A stretch of DNA of 64,000 nt. Source: Novosphingobium sp. PC22D (GTDB taxonomy: Bacteria > Pseudomonadota > Alphaproteobacteria > Sphingomonadales > Sphingomonadaceae). The position numbers and the translations under genes are program-made. The stretch is from assembly GCF_002556635.1 (NCBI RefSeq), contig NZ_MWMO01000019.1, positions 16,833 to 80,832 of the forward strand, in the 5' to 3' direction. The notes under the pieces were generated by a model. That model was not told the origin of the DNA, searched no databases, and was given only the letters and a program-made list of their open reading frames with translations. Below are positions 48,408 to 57,405 of this stretch, in pieces; the stretch's first letter is position 1; every line of letters begins with the position of its first letter.

Positions 48408-50323
48408 CACTGTTGTGCGGTCAGCCTCTCGGGCACGATCTCCTCCACCGCGACCGCGCGCGATCCGCTCCAGTGGCGCAGGGGCCCCGGCGGGGGCGTG
48501 CGGTCCTCGGCGAGCATTTCGGACCAGACGAACACGCGCATCCCGCGCGCCTGCGCGGCGCGGATGAGGGCGGGGTCGAGACGGTGCGAATGATAGTCGG
48601 GCAGCGCGGCGACGTGGCCGGGGCGGAAGGCCCAGCCGGTCAGGAACCGAGTCGGGGCATAGACCAACGCGTTGTCCGGAAGGTGTGCGAGTTCGACAGC
48701 GGTGCGCTCGCCCTGGGCCCGCATCCACTGGCTCTGCGAGACATCGCGATAGGCGAAGATCGTCGAGGCGACGAGTCCCGCGCCCACAGCCGCCAGCGCC
48801 AGCGCGCGGTGCCGGCCGGCAAGGCCAGCGTAGAGAAAGAGCCCGGTTACCCCGAGCAGCAGCCAGGTCGAGAGGATCTGCTCCGCGCCCGGCATCCCGG
48901 TCGGGTGGAGCAGCGCCCAGCCAAGGACGGCCGCCGCACCGCCGATCGCGCCGAGCCGCAGCGCGCGCACCGGATCGGGCACGAGCCGGCACAGGTCCAC
49001 GAGAACCTTGGCCGCCATCGCGCACAGGAGCGGGACGAGCGGCAGGAAGTAGCGCATGTTGCTCCCCATCCCGCCGTGCCAGCTCCTGAGGAAGAACGGC
49101 AGCGTCCAGATCGCGGCGAAGATCGCGATCGCCAGTTGCGAGCGCCGCACATGCCGGTCCGCGGGCAGGAACGGCGCGAGCGCGAGAATGCCGAGCCAGG
49201 GCATCGACTGGCCAAGCGCCTTCTTCCACAGGCCATTGAAGGCGAACAGGCCGCCCGGCAGCGAGGTCATGCCGAAGCGCGTGTCGACGATCGTCGTCGC
49301 ATCTCCGGTCAGCGCCCAGGCTCCGACAACGTAGCGTGTCGCAAGGCCGCGCGCCTCGGGCACGATCAGCAGGGCAAGGACTGCGAGAACCCCGCCCGCC
49401 ACGCAGACGCGCCACCCGGGTCGCCATCCGGTCAGCCTCGCGACGCCCGCGCCGAGGCCGACGAGGAGCAGCGCCACGACGGGGACGAGATGCGCGCCGA
49501 GGTCCGTCCCGCCGTCGGCGGCCTGCCCGTAGCTCACCGGATTGAGGCTGCCGAACTTCACCAGATTGGCGAGCGCCGCGAAGGCCAGGAAGGGCGCGAC
49601 GCCAAGACCGATACAGGTCAGCAGGCGAAACGGGCGGCGCGCGAGCAGCACTGCTACCGCGCCGACGCCGACGAGCGCAAGCGCGGTGTCGGCGCGAAAC
49701 AGCATGGCGCACCCGACCGCCGCGCCCACTCCGCAGGCCTTGCGCGCAAAGCCGGTCTCGGCGTCAAGGCCGGCGCGCAGCCATGTCAAGGCGAGCGTGA
49801 CGCACAGCACGGTCACCGCGTGCGGCCAGAGCGCGAAGACGAATTCGATCCAGAACGTCGCGCCCAGCAGCAATGCGAGCGCGACCAGCGCCGCGCGCTC
49901 GTCGCCGAACCACTTCGCTGCCATGCGCGGCAGCACGAAGATCATCGCGATCCCGGCGAGCGTGTTCAGCAGGATGAAGCCGCGCTCGCCCAGCAGCGCG
50001 TAGAACGGCGCCGCAGCGATCGCCTGGCCCACCGGATACTGCGGGACGAGGCCCTCGGGACCCTCGGCGAAGAACCACAAGTGCTGGTCGGGAAAATCGA
50101 GCGCCGGCAGGCCGTTGTCGATGACGAAATTGCCGCTGGCGGCAAACGCGCGCGCTCCGGCGGCGTAGATCGCTTCGTCGACGGTAAAGTATCCAGTGCT
50201 CGCCAGGAAGCCGCCTGCCAGCGTGAACAATGCCAGCAGCACCAGGGCCAAGCTGCACCGATCGATCCCGGTAAGGACCGCGATCGCCCCCCGATCCTGC
50301 ATCCGAACGCTCATATCCGTCAT
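48407..50323 (-). CDS. Multi-pass membrane protein, GT-C (ArnT/PMT-like) glycosyltransferase
   Basis: 638 residues, about 12 hydrophobic helices. N-terminal loop VDEAIYAAGARAFAASGNFV fits the Asp-containing first loop of GT-C enzymes that use polyprenyl-phosphate sugars, and PHAVTVLCVTLALTWL continues the fold. Predicted to transfer a sugar from a lipid carrier to a periplasmic acceptor. Adjacent to another GT-C-like gene and a dolichyl-phosphate-type GT2. Confidence 0.75.
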   Translation of the reverse strand: MTDMSVRMQDRGAIAVLTGIDRCSLALVLLALFTLAGGFLASTGYFTVDEAIYAAGARAFAASGNFVIDNGLPALDFPDQHLWFFAEGPEGLVPQYPVGQAIAAAPFYALLGERGFILLNTLAGIAMIFVLPRMAAKWFGDERAALVALALLLGATFWIEFVFALWPHAVTVLCVTLALTWLRAGLDAETGFARKACGVGAAVGCAMLFRADTALALVGVGAVAVLLARRPFRLLTCIGLGVAPFLAFAALANLVKFGSLNPVSYGQAADGGTDLGAHLVPVVALLLVGLGAGVARLTGWRPGWRVCVAGGVLAVLALLIVPEARGLATRYVVGAWALTGDATTIVDTRFGMTSLPGGLFAFNGLWKKALGQSMPWLGILALAPFLPADRHVRRSQLAIAIFAAIWTLPFFLRSWHGGMGSNMRYFLPLVPLLCAMAAKVLVDLCRLVPDPVRALRLGAIGGAAAVLGWALLHPTGMPGAEQILSTWLLLGVTGLFLYAGLAGRHRALALAAVGAGLVASTIFAYRDVSQSQWMRAQGERTAVELAHLPDNALVYAPTRFLTGWAFRPGHVAALPDYHSHRLDPALIRAAQARGMRVFVWSEMLAEDRTPPPGPLRHWSGSRAVAVEEIVPERLTAQQ

Positions 50324-50410
50324 CGCTCGCCCGGCCCTGCCCTTGCCCCTGCAATGCCTCGTCCTACCCGGCGGCTTGTTAAATCCTCGTAAACTATGCT
50401 CTCGCGCGGT

Positions 50411-51949
50411 TCAGGTCCCCGCACGCTGCCAGACCGAATAGCCCGGGACCGCGCCGACCTTGCGGTAGGCGCGCCAGTCGCGCGCGAACCGGGCATCGCG
50501 CGAGAGAAACGCGAGGTAGTCGAACCGCGCGCCCGCGAAGTAAGATTTCTTTGTGCGCTCGTCGATGAACACCAGATCGGGACGATAGCGCGCGATGTCC
50601 GCGACGATCGCCGCGCGCGCGTCGTCCAGGATCGCCCTGCTGCGCGCGCAGGCACGCGGCGCGGCGACGCAGTCGGTATCGCGCAGCGCGCGGACCGGGC
50701 CGGGAATCTGCCACTGGAGCGGATAGCGGCTTGCCCAGGTCGCCCGGACCTCGTTGACGAAGGGAAAGGCGGCCGAGAGATTGGTCGAGAGCACCAGCAC
50801 GCTTTCGCCCGGCCCGTGCGAGAACCGCGCGAAGTGATCGGCGGTAAGCGAGCGATAGGGCCCGAGCGCGATCTGCGTGCCTAGCGTCGCGACCAGCACC
50901 GCCGCCGCAAGCCCGAGCGAGAGCCCCGCGCGCCGCGCGAACAACCGCCGCTCGGCGACCAGCCAGAGCGTCGCCAGCACCATGAGCCCGGACATCGGCA
51001 GGATCTGGTAGTTCCAGCCCTTGAACTGCACGAGATAGACCGCAGCACCGCCCAGTGCCGCTGCGAGGAAGCGCAGGCTCGCCCCGTCCTGCCAGGCCCG
51101 CTCGCGCCGGCAGAGCAGCGCGGCGAGGCCCAGCCCGACGATCTCGGGGCGGCGCCAGACGGTTGCGGCATCGTCGCCAATGCCCGCATAGACCTCGAGC
51201 AGGAGAGGCAGGAGCCGCTCGAAATAGACCGGAAAGGCAAGGTAGCTGAGTCCAGCATAGGCAAGGAGCGCGAGGCCCAGCGCGAAGTTCGGCAGGGCGA
51301 TGATCCGATGCGGCAGGCGCCGGGGCGGCCCGGCGAGCGTCATCGCGAGGGGCACGAGCACGAAATAGGGCTTCAGTCCGACCCCGAGGAAAGCCCATAG
51401 GCCGATTGCGATCTCAGCGCCGGGCGAGAGGCCCAGCCGCTCGCGCCCGAGGCCGGCAGCAAGGACATAGGGCATGGCAAAAATCAGGAACAGGTGCTCG
51501 CGCTGGCCGAACTCGCCGAGCGGGAGCAGAAACAGGATCGCCAAGCCCGCCATCAGCAGCGCCGCCCGCTCGCCCGGCGTGATGGAGGCGCGGCGCAGGA
51601 GCGCGATGGTCGAGAGGCCCGAGAGCCACGCCGCCAGGATCACCGTCAGCGCGAACGCACTCGCCTCGCTCAGTCCGGTCAGGTCTGCGAGGTAGAGTGC
51701 GGGCTCGGTCAGGAAGAACGCGAGCGGCGGGTTGGTCTCTAAAATATCGACGTAGAGCTGCTCGCCGCCGAAGAACTTGCGCGTCGCGACGAGAAACCAG
51801 CTGCTGTCGTGGTTGAGCCGCTGCGCCGGGTAGAACAGCAGCGCGCAGACCACGACGGCGAGCAGCGCTGCAACCGGCCACTTTTCACCGCGCGGTGCCG
51901 CCATGGATGCCGGCGATCCCGCGCCATCATACGTGTCGCCCCTTGCCAC
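50411..51949 (-). CDS. Multi-pass membrane protein, GT39/GT83-like
   Basis: 512 residues. First periplasmic loop has RLNHDSSWFLVATRKFFGGE and YVDILETNPPLAFFLTEP; the ETNPPL string is typical of a GT-C membrane glycosyltransferase group. Around ten hydrophobic helices follow, then a soluble C-terminal part (CVAAPRACARSRAILDDARA, PDLVFIDERTKKS). Role by context: sugar transfer in glycan assembly. Confidence 0.75.
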   Translation of the reverse strand: MARGDTYDGAGSPASMAAPRGEKWPVAALLAVVVCALLFYPAQRLNHDSSWFLVATRKFFGGEQLYVDILETNPPLAFFLTEPALYLADLTGLSEASAFALTVILAAWLSGLSTIALLRRASITPGERAALLMAGLAILFLLPLGEFGQREHLFLIFAMPYVLAAGLGRERLGLSPGAEIAIGLWAFLGVGLKPYFVLVPLAMTLAGPPRRLPHRIIALPNFALGLALLAYAGLSYLAFPVYFERLLPLLLEVYAGIGDDAATVWRRPEIVGLGLAALLCRRERAWQDGASLRFLAAALGGAAVYLVQFKGWNYQILPMSGLMVLATLWLVAERRLFARRAGLSLGLAAAVLVATLGTQIALGPYRSLTADHFARFSHGPGESVLVLSTNLSAAFPFVNEVRATWASRYPLQWQIPGPVRALRDTDCVAAPRACARSRAILDDARAAIVADIARYRPDLVFIDERTKKSYFAGARFDYLAFLSRDARFARDWRAYRKVGAVPGYSVWQRAGT

Positions 51950-52141
51950 TGCGCCCCCATTGCCTGCAAAATCGGCCGGCGGGAAGCCCCCCCTGCTCCA
52001 CCAGCGCGCCTATTCTCGCCCGCCTTGGTTAATCTTTAACTAATCGGCGAATAGAACCCGATCGACACGAAGTCACCCCGCGTGCCCGGCCTTGCGGAAG
52101 GCGCGCCCGGCGGCTTCGCAGCGACGTGGAGCACAGGACGA

Positions 52142-53188
52142 ATGACCTCGCACAGCGAACCGACCAACTGGCCGCGCGTCCCTGCCGACGAGGCGTTTCC
52201 CGAGCTCAAGATCGCCGCGAACCCGGCACCGCGCCCGATCAAGCTGATCATCCAGATCCCCTGTTACAACGAAGCGCAGTCGCTGCCCGAGACGCTCGCG
52301 GCGCTGCCCCGCGCAATCGTGGGCATCGACTTGATCGAATGGTTGGTGATCGACGACGGCAGCAGCGACGGGACGAGCAAAGTCGCGCGGCGCCTGGGCG
52401 TGCACCACATCGTGCGCCATCGCCGCAACCGCGGGCTTGCCGCGGCCTTCCGCAGCGGGCTGCACGCCGCGCTCGAGGCGGGCGCCGACATCATCGTCAA
52501 CACCGATGCCGATAACCAGTACCACGCGGGCGACATCGCCGCGCTGGTCCAGCCCGTGCTCGACGGCCGCGCCGACGTCGTCGTTGGCGACCGCGGGGTG
52601 GAGCGCAACGCGCATTTCGGCTGGACCAAGCGCCAGCTCCAGGTTCTCGGCAGCGCTACCGTGCGCTGGCTCTCGCGCGTCGAGATCCAGGACGCGGTCT
52701 CGGGTTTCCGCGCGGTCAGCCGCGAGGCGGCGCGGAGGCTGACGGTGACCTCCGAGTTCTCGTACACCACCGAAATGCTCATCCAGGCCGGGCGCAAGCG
52801 CATGGCGGTGACTTCGGTGCCAGTGCGGACCAACGGGCCAATCCGCCCCTCGCGGCTCTTCAACTCGATCCCGCACTTCATCCTGTCGACCAGCACGACG
52901 ATGCTGCGCGCCTATGCGATGTACAACCCGCTCAAGGTCTTCGCGCTGATCGGCGCGGGGCTCGCGCTGCTCGGGCTGCTGCCGCTGGTGCGCTTCCTCT
53001 TTTTCTTCGCGATCGGCGATGGCGGGGGCCACGTGCAGTCGATCGTGCTCGGCGCGGGGCTGCTCACGCTCGGCACAGTCGCGGCGATGTTCGGCCTGCT
53101 CGCCGACCTCATCGGCGCCAACCGCAAGCTGCTCGAACAGACGCTCGAGCGGCTCCACGCGCTCGAACAGCGCGACCGGAGCGAATAG
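52142..53188 (+). CDS. Polyprenol-phosphate glycosyltransferase (GT2, DPM1-like)
   Basis: 348 residues. GT-A domain: IQIPCYNEAQSLPETLAALP, VIDDGSSDGTSKVA, NTDADNQYHAGDIAAL with the metal-binding DAD, GFRAVSREAARRL. Two C-terminal membrane helices (about 262-285, 296-316). Such enzymes charge undecaprenyl phosphate with a sugar that GT-C proteins use; the two GT-C-like genes next door fit as its customers. Start at MTSHSEPTNW. Confidence 0.9.
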   Translation: MTSHSEPTNWPRVPADEAFPELKIAANPAPRPIKLIIQIPCYNEAQSLPETLAALPRAIVGIDLIEWLVIDDGSSDGTSKVARRLGVHHIVRHRRNRGLAAAFRSGLHAALEAGADIIVNTDADNQYHAGDIAALVQPVLDGRADVVVGDRGVERNAHFGWTKRQLQVLGSATVRWLSRVEIQDAVSGFRAVSREAARRLTVTSEFSYTTEMLIQAGRKRMAVTSVPVRTNGPIRPSRLFNSIPHFILSTSTTMLRAYAMYNPLKVFALIGAGLALLGLLPLVRFLFFFAIGDGGGHVQSIVLGAGLLTLGTVAAMFGLLADLIGANRKLLEQTLERLHALEQRDRSE

Positions 53189-53200
53189 AGTCTATCCGCC

Positions 53201-54295
53201 TCAGGCGGCGACGATCCCCGCGACGAAAGACTGGAACGCTGCCGCGGTCGCGGCGAACTCGCTGGCGATCACGCATTGCGCGGTGTGGAGCACGACGTGG
53301 TGGTAGCGGTGGATGTCGAAAACCCCGGCGACCGTCTTGTATCCCGCGGCGAGGATCTCGGTCTGCTCGCCGGCGGCCATGTCGTCGCTCGACCAGAGCG
53401 CTTCGAAGCCGACCAGCGAAGCTGCGCCGCGCGGCGGGGAGCTGGGGAGCAGGTCGGGCGTCACCGACAGGAAACGCTGCGAATCGGTCCCCGGCAGCGG
53501 CCGCAGGCTGGTGGGCAGCTCGTGCCAATCGCGCGCGCAGGCATTTGCGCCCAGATGCAGTCAGAACCGGGTCTGCGCGACCGGCGGGGCGATCTTCGCC
53601 TTGGCTTCGGCGGCGCCGAGATACTCATACTCGTGCCCCAAGTTGCAGATGAAGGCGAGATCGTGGTCGGACACCGCCTGGACCGCCCAGCGCGCCAGCC
53701 AGAGCCAGGCGGTGATGCCTGGGCCGCGCTCGCCCGCGCAGGTGAACCAGCCCGACCGCGGGGTCGAGATCGCGAGCCAGCGGCCCTTGCCGCGGTCGAG
53801 ACGGCCGCCGAAGTTGAATGCCGGACGGCGCCCGCCCTCGCCTTCGAGATGGAGCGTAGCGCTCGCACCCTCGATCGCGCCCGCCCGGAACGCGTCGGCC
53901 TGCTTGGGCGCCAGGAGCGCGACAGGGCTAGAGAACATCGGCTTGCGGCCATCGGTGTTGAGCGCGATGATCTTGCCGGTGGGGCCGTTGCTGATCACCA
54001 CCACCGCCTTGGCGCCCGCGGCGAAGGCGGCCTCGACCGGCCCGCGCACGGGCTTGGCCATCATCGTCGACCAGCGCCCGACGGGCAGGTCGACGAGCGC
54101 GATCGCGCCCGCCATCTCGCCTAGCCAGCGGCCCTTGACGTCGAGGCGGACGAGCGGCCCGGTCACGCCCCGGGGGCCGGTGGGCACTACGATCGGCTGC
54201 GGCCAGACTTCGGCCTTGTGCTCGCCGCAGACGAACTCGCAGCGGGCCGGCGTAAAATAGGGCACCGAGACGGTCTGCTTCTCGACCGCGTAACG
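53201..54295 (-). pseudogene. PA-domain/M28-peptidase-like protein, truncated and with premature stop
   Basis: Readable from RYAVEKQTVSVPYFTPARCE through GAIALVDLPVGRWSTM, KAVVVISNGPTGKIIALNTD and SNLGHEYEYLGA-like CNLGHEYEYLGAAEAK to VAQTRF, then TGA (53561-53563). The same frame continues LHLGANACARDWHELPTSLR to IHRYHHVVLHTAQCVIAS and ends at 53201. RF-W-LHLGAN is the expected reading, so a TGG-to-TGA change is likely. The N-terminus is missing, replaced by an SDR fragment. Zinc-peptidase identity is tentative. Confidence 0.6.
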
Positions 54296-54305
54296 AGATT
54301 TTGAA

Positions 54306-54722
54306 CACAATGCGCCCATAATTGTGGTCGCGCATCGTCTGCCACACCGCCTTGGTGCAATTGACCGAGCCCATCAGGTGGACCTCGATCACCGCGCGGA
54401 AATTGTCGATCGACATCTTGGCGAAGGTCTTGTCGCGCAGGATGCCGGCGTTGTTGACGAGGATGTCAACCCGACCCCAGCGCGCGAGTGCCTCGTCGCG
54501 CATAGCTTCGACCGCGGCGAGGTCGGTGACGCTGACCGCGCAGGCGATCGCCTCGCCGCCGGCGGCGCAGATCTGGGCGCAGACCGCTTCGGCTGCCTCG
54601 CCGTTCATGTCGCTGACGACGACCCGCGCGCCGTGGGCCGCCAGCGCCAGCGCGTGCTGAGCGCCCAGCCCGGCACCCGCGCCCGTCACAATCGCGACGC
54701 GCGTGCTTAGGTCGATGCTCAT
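54306..54722 (-). pseudogene. Short-chain dehydrogenase, N-terminal 139 residues
   Basis: From MSIDLSTRVAIVTGAGAGLG (Rossmann TGxxxGxG), DILVNNAGILRDKTFAKM (NNAG) to MRDHNYGRIV, where homology stops; the catalytic Ser and YxxxK are lost. Its frame runs on into the next fragment only by chance. It starts 17 bases after a FadB C-terminal fragment, which suggests an original beta-oxidation operon. Confidence 0.85.
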
Positions 54723-54738
54723 AGGGATTTCCTTTCGA

Positions 54739-55023
54739 TCACAGAGAATTGAGCTGGCCGAAGCTCCGGCCCGCATCGGCCAGCTCGACCGGCAGCGGCG
54801 CGGGCTCCCAGGCCCAACCATGGCGGCCTTGCGCGAAGCTGCGGATGCGGGCGACGACTTCGGGCAGACCGAGCGTGTCGGCGAAGAACATCGGCCCGCC
54901 GCGCGTCGCCGCGAAGCCGTAACCGTCGAGGTGGACGACATCGATGTCGACCGGGTGGTAGGCGATGCCTTCGCCGAGAATCCTCGCGCCCTCGTTGACC
55001 AGCGCCAGGACGCAGCGCATGTG
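54739..55023 (-). pseudogene. FadB/FadJ-type 3-hydroxyacyl-CoA dehydrogenase, C-terminal fragment
   Basis: About 94 residues: RCVLALVNEGARILGEGIAY, DIDVVHLDGYGFAATRGGPM and FFADTLGLPEVVARIRSFAQ, ending GRSFGQLNSL. This matches the last helical domain of the multifunctional fatty acid oxidation alpha subunit (around 700 residues when complete). The upstream part is replaced in frame by an IS3 transposase piece. Confidence 0.85.
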
Positions 55024-55143
55024 GTGCTCGACGAACGCCTCGATCTGGGTCTCGAGGTCGCCGGGCAGGAAGCAGTTTTCCAGCAGGACGCGGTTTTTAA
55101 GGGTCTGGTGCCAGCGTTCGATCTTGCCCTGGGTCTCGCCAGC
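55024..55143 (-). pseudogene. IS3-family transposase (OrfB) C-terminal fragment
   Basis: The reading TQGKIERWHQTLKNRVLLEN and PGDLETQIEAFVEHH is the conserved third-catalytic-Glu region (GKIERWHQT) of an IS3-type integrase-core transposase. Only about 40 residues remain; it is fused in frame to the FadB remnant. Confidence 0.8.
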
Positions 55144-55186
55144 GCGTGAAAGTCCAGCATATGAACGAGGGAAGGCATGATGGAAG

Positions 55187-55962
55187 CTTGCCGTCGAGAT
55201 CTTCGAATTCGGCCCACTTGGCACCGCGAAGTTCGCTTGGTCGCATTGCGGTGAGCGCAAGCATTCTGAGGCCGAGCCTTGTGATCGGCCGCGCATTGTC
55301 CTCCTCGGCGGCCAGGATCATTTTGCGCAGTGGCACGATTTCGGTGATCGCCGGCTGCCGGCCCTTGCGCAAGGGCTTGAGGACAGCGCCCAATTTTTCG
55401 GCGGGGGTCGCTTGCCGCTATCCCCTGCGCAATGGCGTAGACGTACACAGCCGAAATGCGCTGCCGGACGCGCTTGGCGGTTTCGATCGCCCCTAGCCTC
55501 GATTTCCCGCAGGACGCCGAGGATCAGCGGCGGGGTGAATTGCGCTATAGGCAAGGCGCCGATCGTCGCGAAGACGTCGCGCTCAAGGCTACGAATGACG
55601 TCGCTGGCATGGACGGTGGCTCACTGCGCCCTGGAGTTTGCATGCCACTCGCGCGCCACGCGCTCGAAGGTCTGACGCCCGGCTTCAAGATTCGCCTCCT
55701 TCTGCAGCTGCTTCACCACCACAGGATCGTGGCCTTAGGAAAGGATCGTGAACGCCTCGTCACGCTTCGCCCGGGCATCGGCCAGCGAGACGAGAGGATA
55801 GGCTCCAAATGCCATTGTCTTGTTCTTGCCGTCGTATTCGTAGTTCCAACGCCAGAGCTTGCCACCGCTGGGTGTGATCATCAGGAAGAGGCGATTGGCG
55901 TCAGCGATTTTATAGGCTTTTGGGCGCGGCTTGGCGTTGCGCACCCTGGCATCGGTGAGCAT
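55187..55962 (-). pseudogene. P4-type tyrosine integrase, frameshifted and 3'-truncated
   Basis: Starts MLTDARVRNAKPRPKAYKIA, typical of P4 integrases (DUF4102 domain), then FGAYPLVSLADARAKRDEAF. The frame breaks near 55735, continues in others as KQLQKEANLEAGRQTFERVA, IGALPIAQFTPPLILGVLRE, ETAKRVRQRISAVYVYAIAQ and AVLKPLRKGRQPAITEI, then TRLGLRMLALTAMRPSELRG with the first catalytic Arg (RPSELRG). It stops at DLDGK against unrelated sequence, so the catalytic C-terminus is lost. Confidence 0.85.
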
Positions 55963-56364
55963 GGCTCGATCTCCAGAAAATACCTCGTTTTTCGACCGCT
56001 CGTACCTCGTTTTGAGCGCTCCGAATCGGTGGATGGGCGTGGACGGGCACGGACGGCCGAGGCCGAACCGGTCTGTTAAGCGTCGGTTTTCAGGAGGAAA
56101 AAAGTCGAGACCAGTGGTCTTGTGCGGACCACTAAGGAATGGTCCGTGGCGGAGAGGGTGGGAGAAAGACCCAGTTGCAACAAGTTGCACGTTTTCAATA
56201 AGATAATCACCATACTCCAACCGAAAGTGTTACAGAACGTGTGACACCCTTAGGCATTCCCACTCTTTATGGCTCACTTGCGGTCGCTGCCGACAACCCA
56301 TTGTCAATAAAATCAAGGATTTACGCTGGGCTGGGCATCCGTCATAGCGGTTGAAGCGCCGTCG
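55963..56364. other. Intergenic stretch holding a tRNA-derived attachment site
   Basis: No gene is seen. From about 56.1 kb rightward the composition becomes markedly less GC-rich than the core. The only clear object is the 17-bp tRNA-Ser end at 56147-56163. A GTCC...GGAC-type inverted repeat (TGTGCGGACC ... GGTCCGTGG, 56121-56149) is nearby. Confidence 0.6.
56147..56163 (-). other. Putative attachment site: 3' end of tRNA-Ser
   Basis: The minus strand reads TCCCACCCTCTCCGCCA, the 3' acceptor end plus CCA of a common alphaproteobacterial tRNA-Ser. The rest of the tRNA is absent on both sides. It lies 185 bases upstream of a P4-type integrase and at the composition break, as expected for an att repeat left by island integration. 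Confidence 0.65.
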
Positions 56365-56850
56365 TCAGCGACCCAGTTTGTGAGGCTCATTCGCGAAAGG
56401 TGGCTTGCCATAAGCTTCCCGGAATGTCCGGATCAGTTCCGCCTCAACGGCTAGCGGGTCGCGGTCGGGCGTTTCCTTCCATGCCACGAGCAAACGGGGA
56501 TGGTCCGCCAGTTGCCAGATCAGTCTGCCACCCCAGTGACCGATGGGCTTTCCTGCGCCAAAGCTGGCGAACTGCTTCAGGCGGCGGTGCAGGTTGTTGG
56601 CCTTGCCGATGTACAGGCATTCGGCATTGGTCACCCAGTTCGCAGCAAGCGCATCGGGGCTAACCGTTGGGTCTTGCTGCTTGAACCACCCGCCGCAGCT
56701 TGTGGCCATGACGGTGCACTGGTCAGTCCCGGTTCGCACAACGACATAGACACCACCGCTTGTAGGGCAGTCGCGAGAGGAATGGATGTCCGAGAATGGA
56801 CGCCAGCCTTGAAATCCGGCCCGCTCAAGGCCGCGACGGGTAAATAGCAT
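56365..56850 (-). CDS. GIY-YIG nuclease family protein
   Basis: 161 residues. GIY-YIG fold: SGGVYVVVRTGTD (GVY in place of GIY), CLYIGKANNLHRRLKQFASF (YIG plus conserved Arg), then LLVAWKETPDRDPLAVEAEL with the Glu of the family and RTFREAYGKPPF. A stand-alone endonuclease-like domain; the reaction is inferred. First gene on the right of the att site. Confidence 0.85.
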   Translation of the reverse strand: MLFTRRGLERAGFQGWRPFSDIHSSRDCPTSGGVYVVVRTGTDQCTVMATSCGGWFKQQDPTVSPDALAANWVTNAECLYIGKANNLHRRLKQFASFGAGKPIGHWGGRLIWQLADHPRLLVAWKETPDRDPLAVEAELIRTFREAYGKPPFANEPHKLGR

Positions 56851-56987
56851 TGGACACCCCTAATGGACACAGAGCCACCTCTGAGGCCAGAAATCGCCCC
56901 TTAGCGGGCACGATGGAAACCGCCCGTAATCTCATCGAGGCACTCAGATTATTAATCAGTCGGTTGTACATGGCGCCTTAGGCGGGA

Positions 56988-57203
56988 ATGGAGGATGCAT
57001 TGATCTGGAGCATCTTGGCTTGGACTGCTGGAATACTTGGGATCTTCATTGCAATGGGTTTCATCGCATCACTCGGCAAGTGGGGCGAGCGCATCGCTAT
57101 TGGCATTTTCATCTATGCTCTGATCGCAGTTTCAACCTTCGGTTGGCAATCGTTCCAACGTTGGAACAATGACACTGAGAACCCAACCGGCCTCGCTCGA
57201 TAG
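56988..57203 (+). CDS. Small hypothetical membrane protein
   Basis: 71 residues with two hydrophobic helices (IWSILAWTAGILGIFIAMGF and ERIAIGIFIYALIAVSTFGW) and a polar tail. No family recognised. Weak GGCGGG ribosome-binding site. Lies in the lower-GC island. Confidence 0.55.
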   Translation: MEDALIWSILAWTAGILGIFIAMGFIASLGKWGERIAIGIFIYALIAVSTFGWQSFQRWNNDTENPTGLAR

Positions 57204-57399
57204 ACCTGAGTTGTACCGCTTCCAGCAAACCGACATGCGAGTGATGGCAGTCCACGCCTTCACGACCTTCCTCGATTTCGAAGGGAATGGCCGGTCGAAT
57301 GCAAACAGTATCGAGGTGTGCACTCGCGAATGTGCGATTGACGTGGTCGAGCGTCTCGCCTCGGCTCTGGGTGTTGAGCCGGGACGCCTGCTCGACTAG
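57169..57399 (+). CDS. Small ORF with end resembling an XRE helix-turn-helix
   Basis: 76 residues, overlapping the previous ORF by 35 bases. The C-terminal AIDVVERLASALGVEPGRLL looks like the end of an XRE domain, but its first half is absent. Possibly starts at ATG 57235. May be a remnant or a chance ORF; ends 6 bases before the thermonuclease stop. Confidence 0.35.
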   Translation: MTLRTQPASLDRPELYRFQQTDMRVMAVHAFTTFLDFEGNGRSNANSIEVCTRECAIDVVERLASALGVEPGRLLD

Positions 57400-57405
57400 C
57401 CCTGC

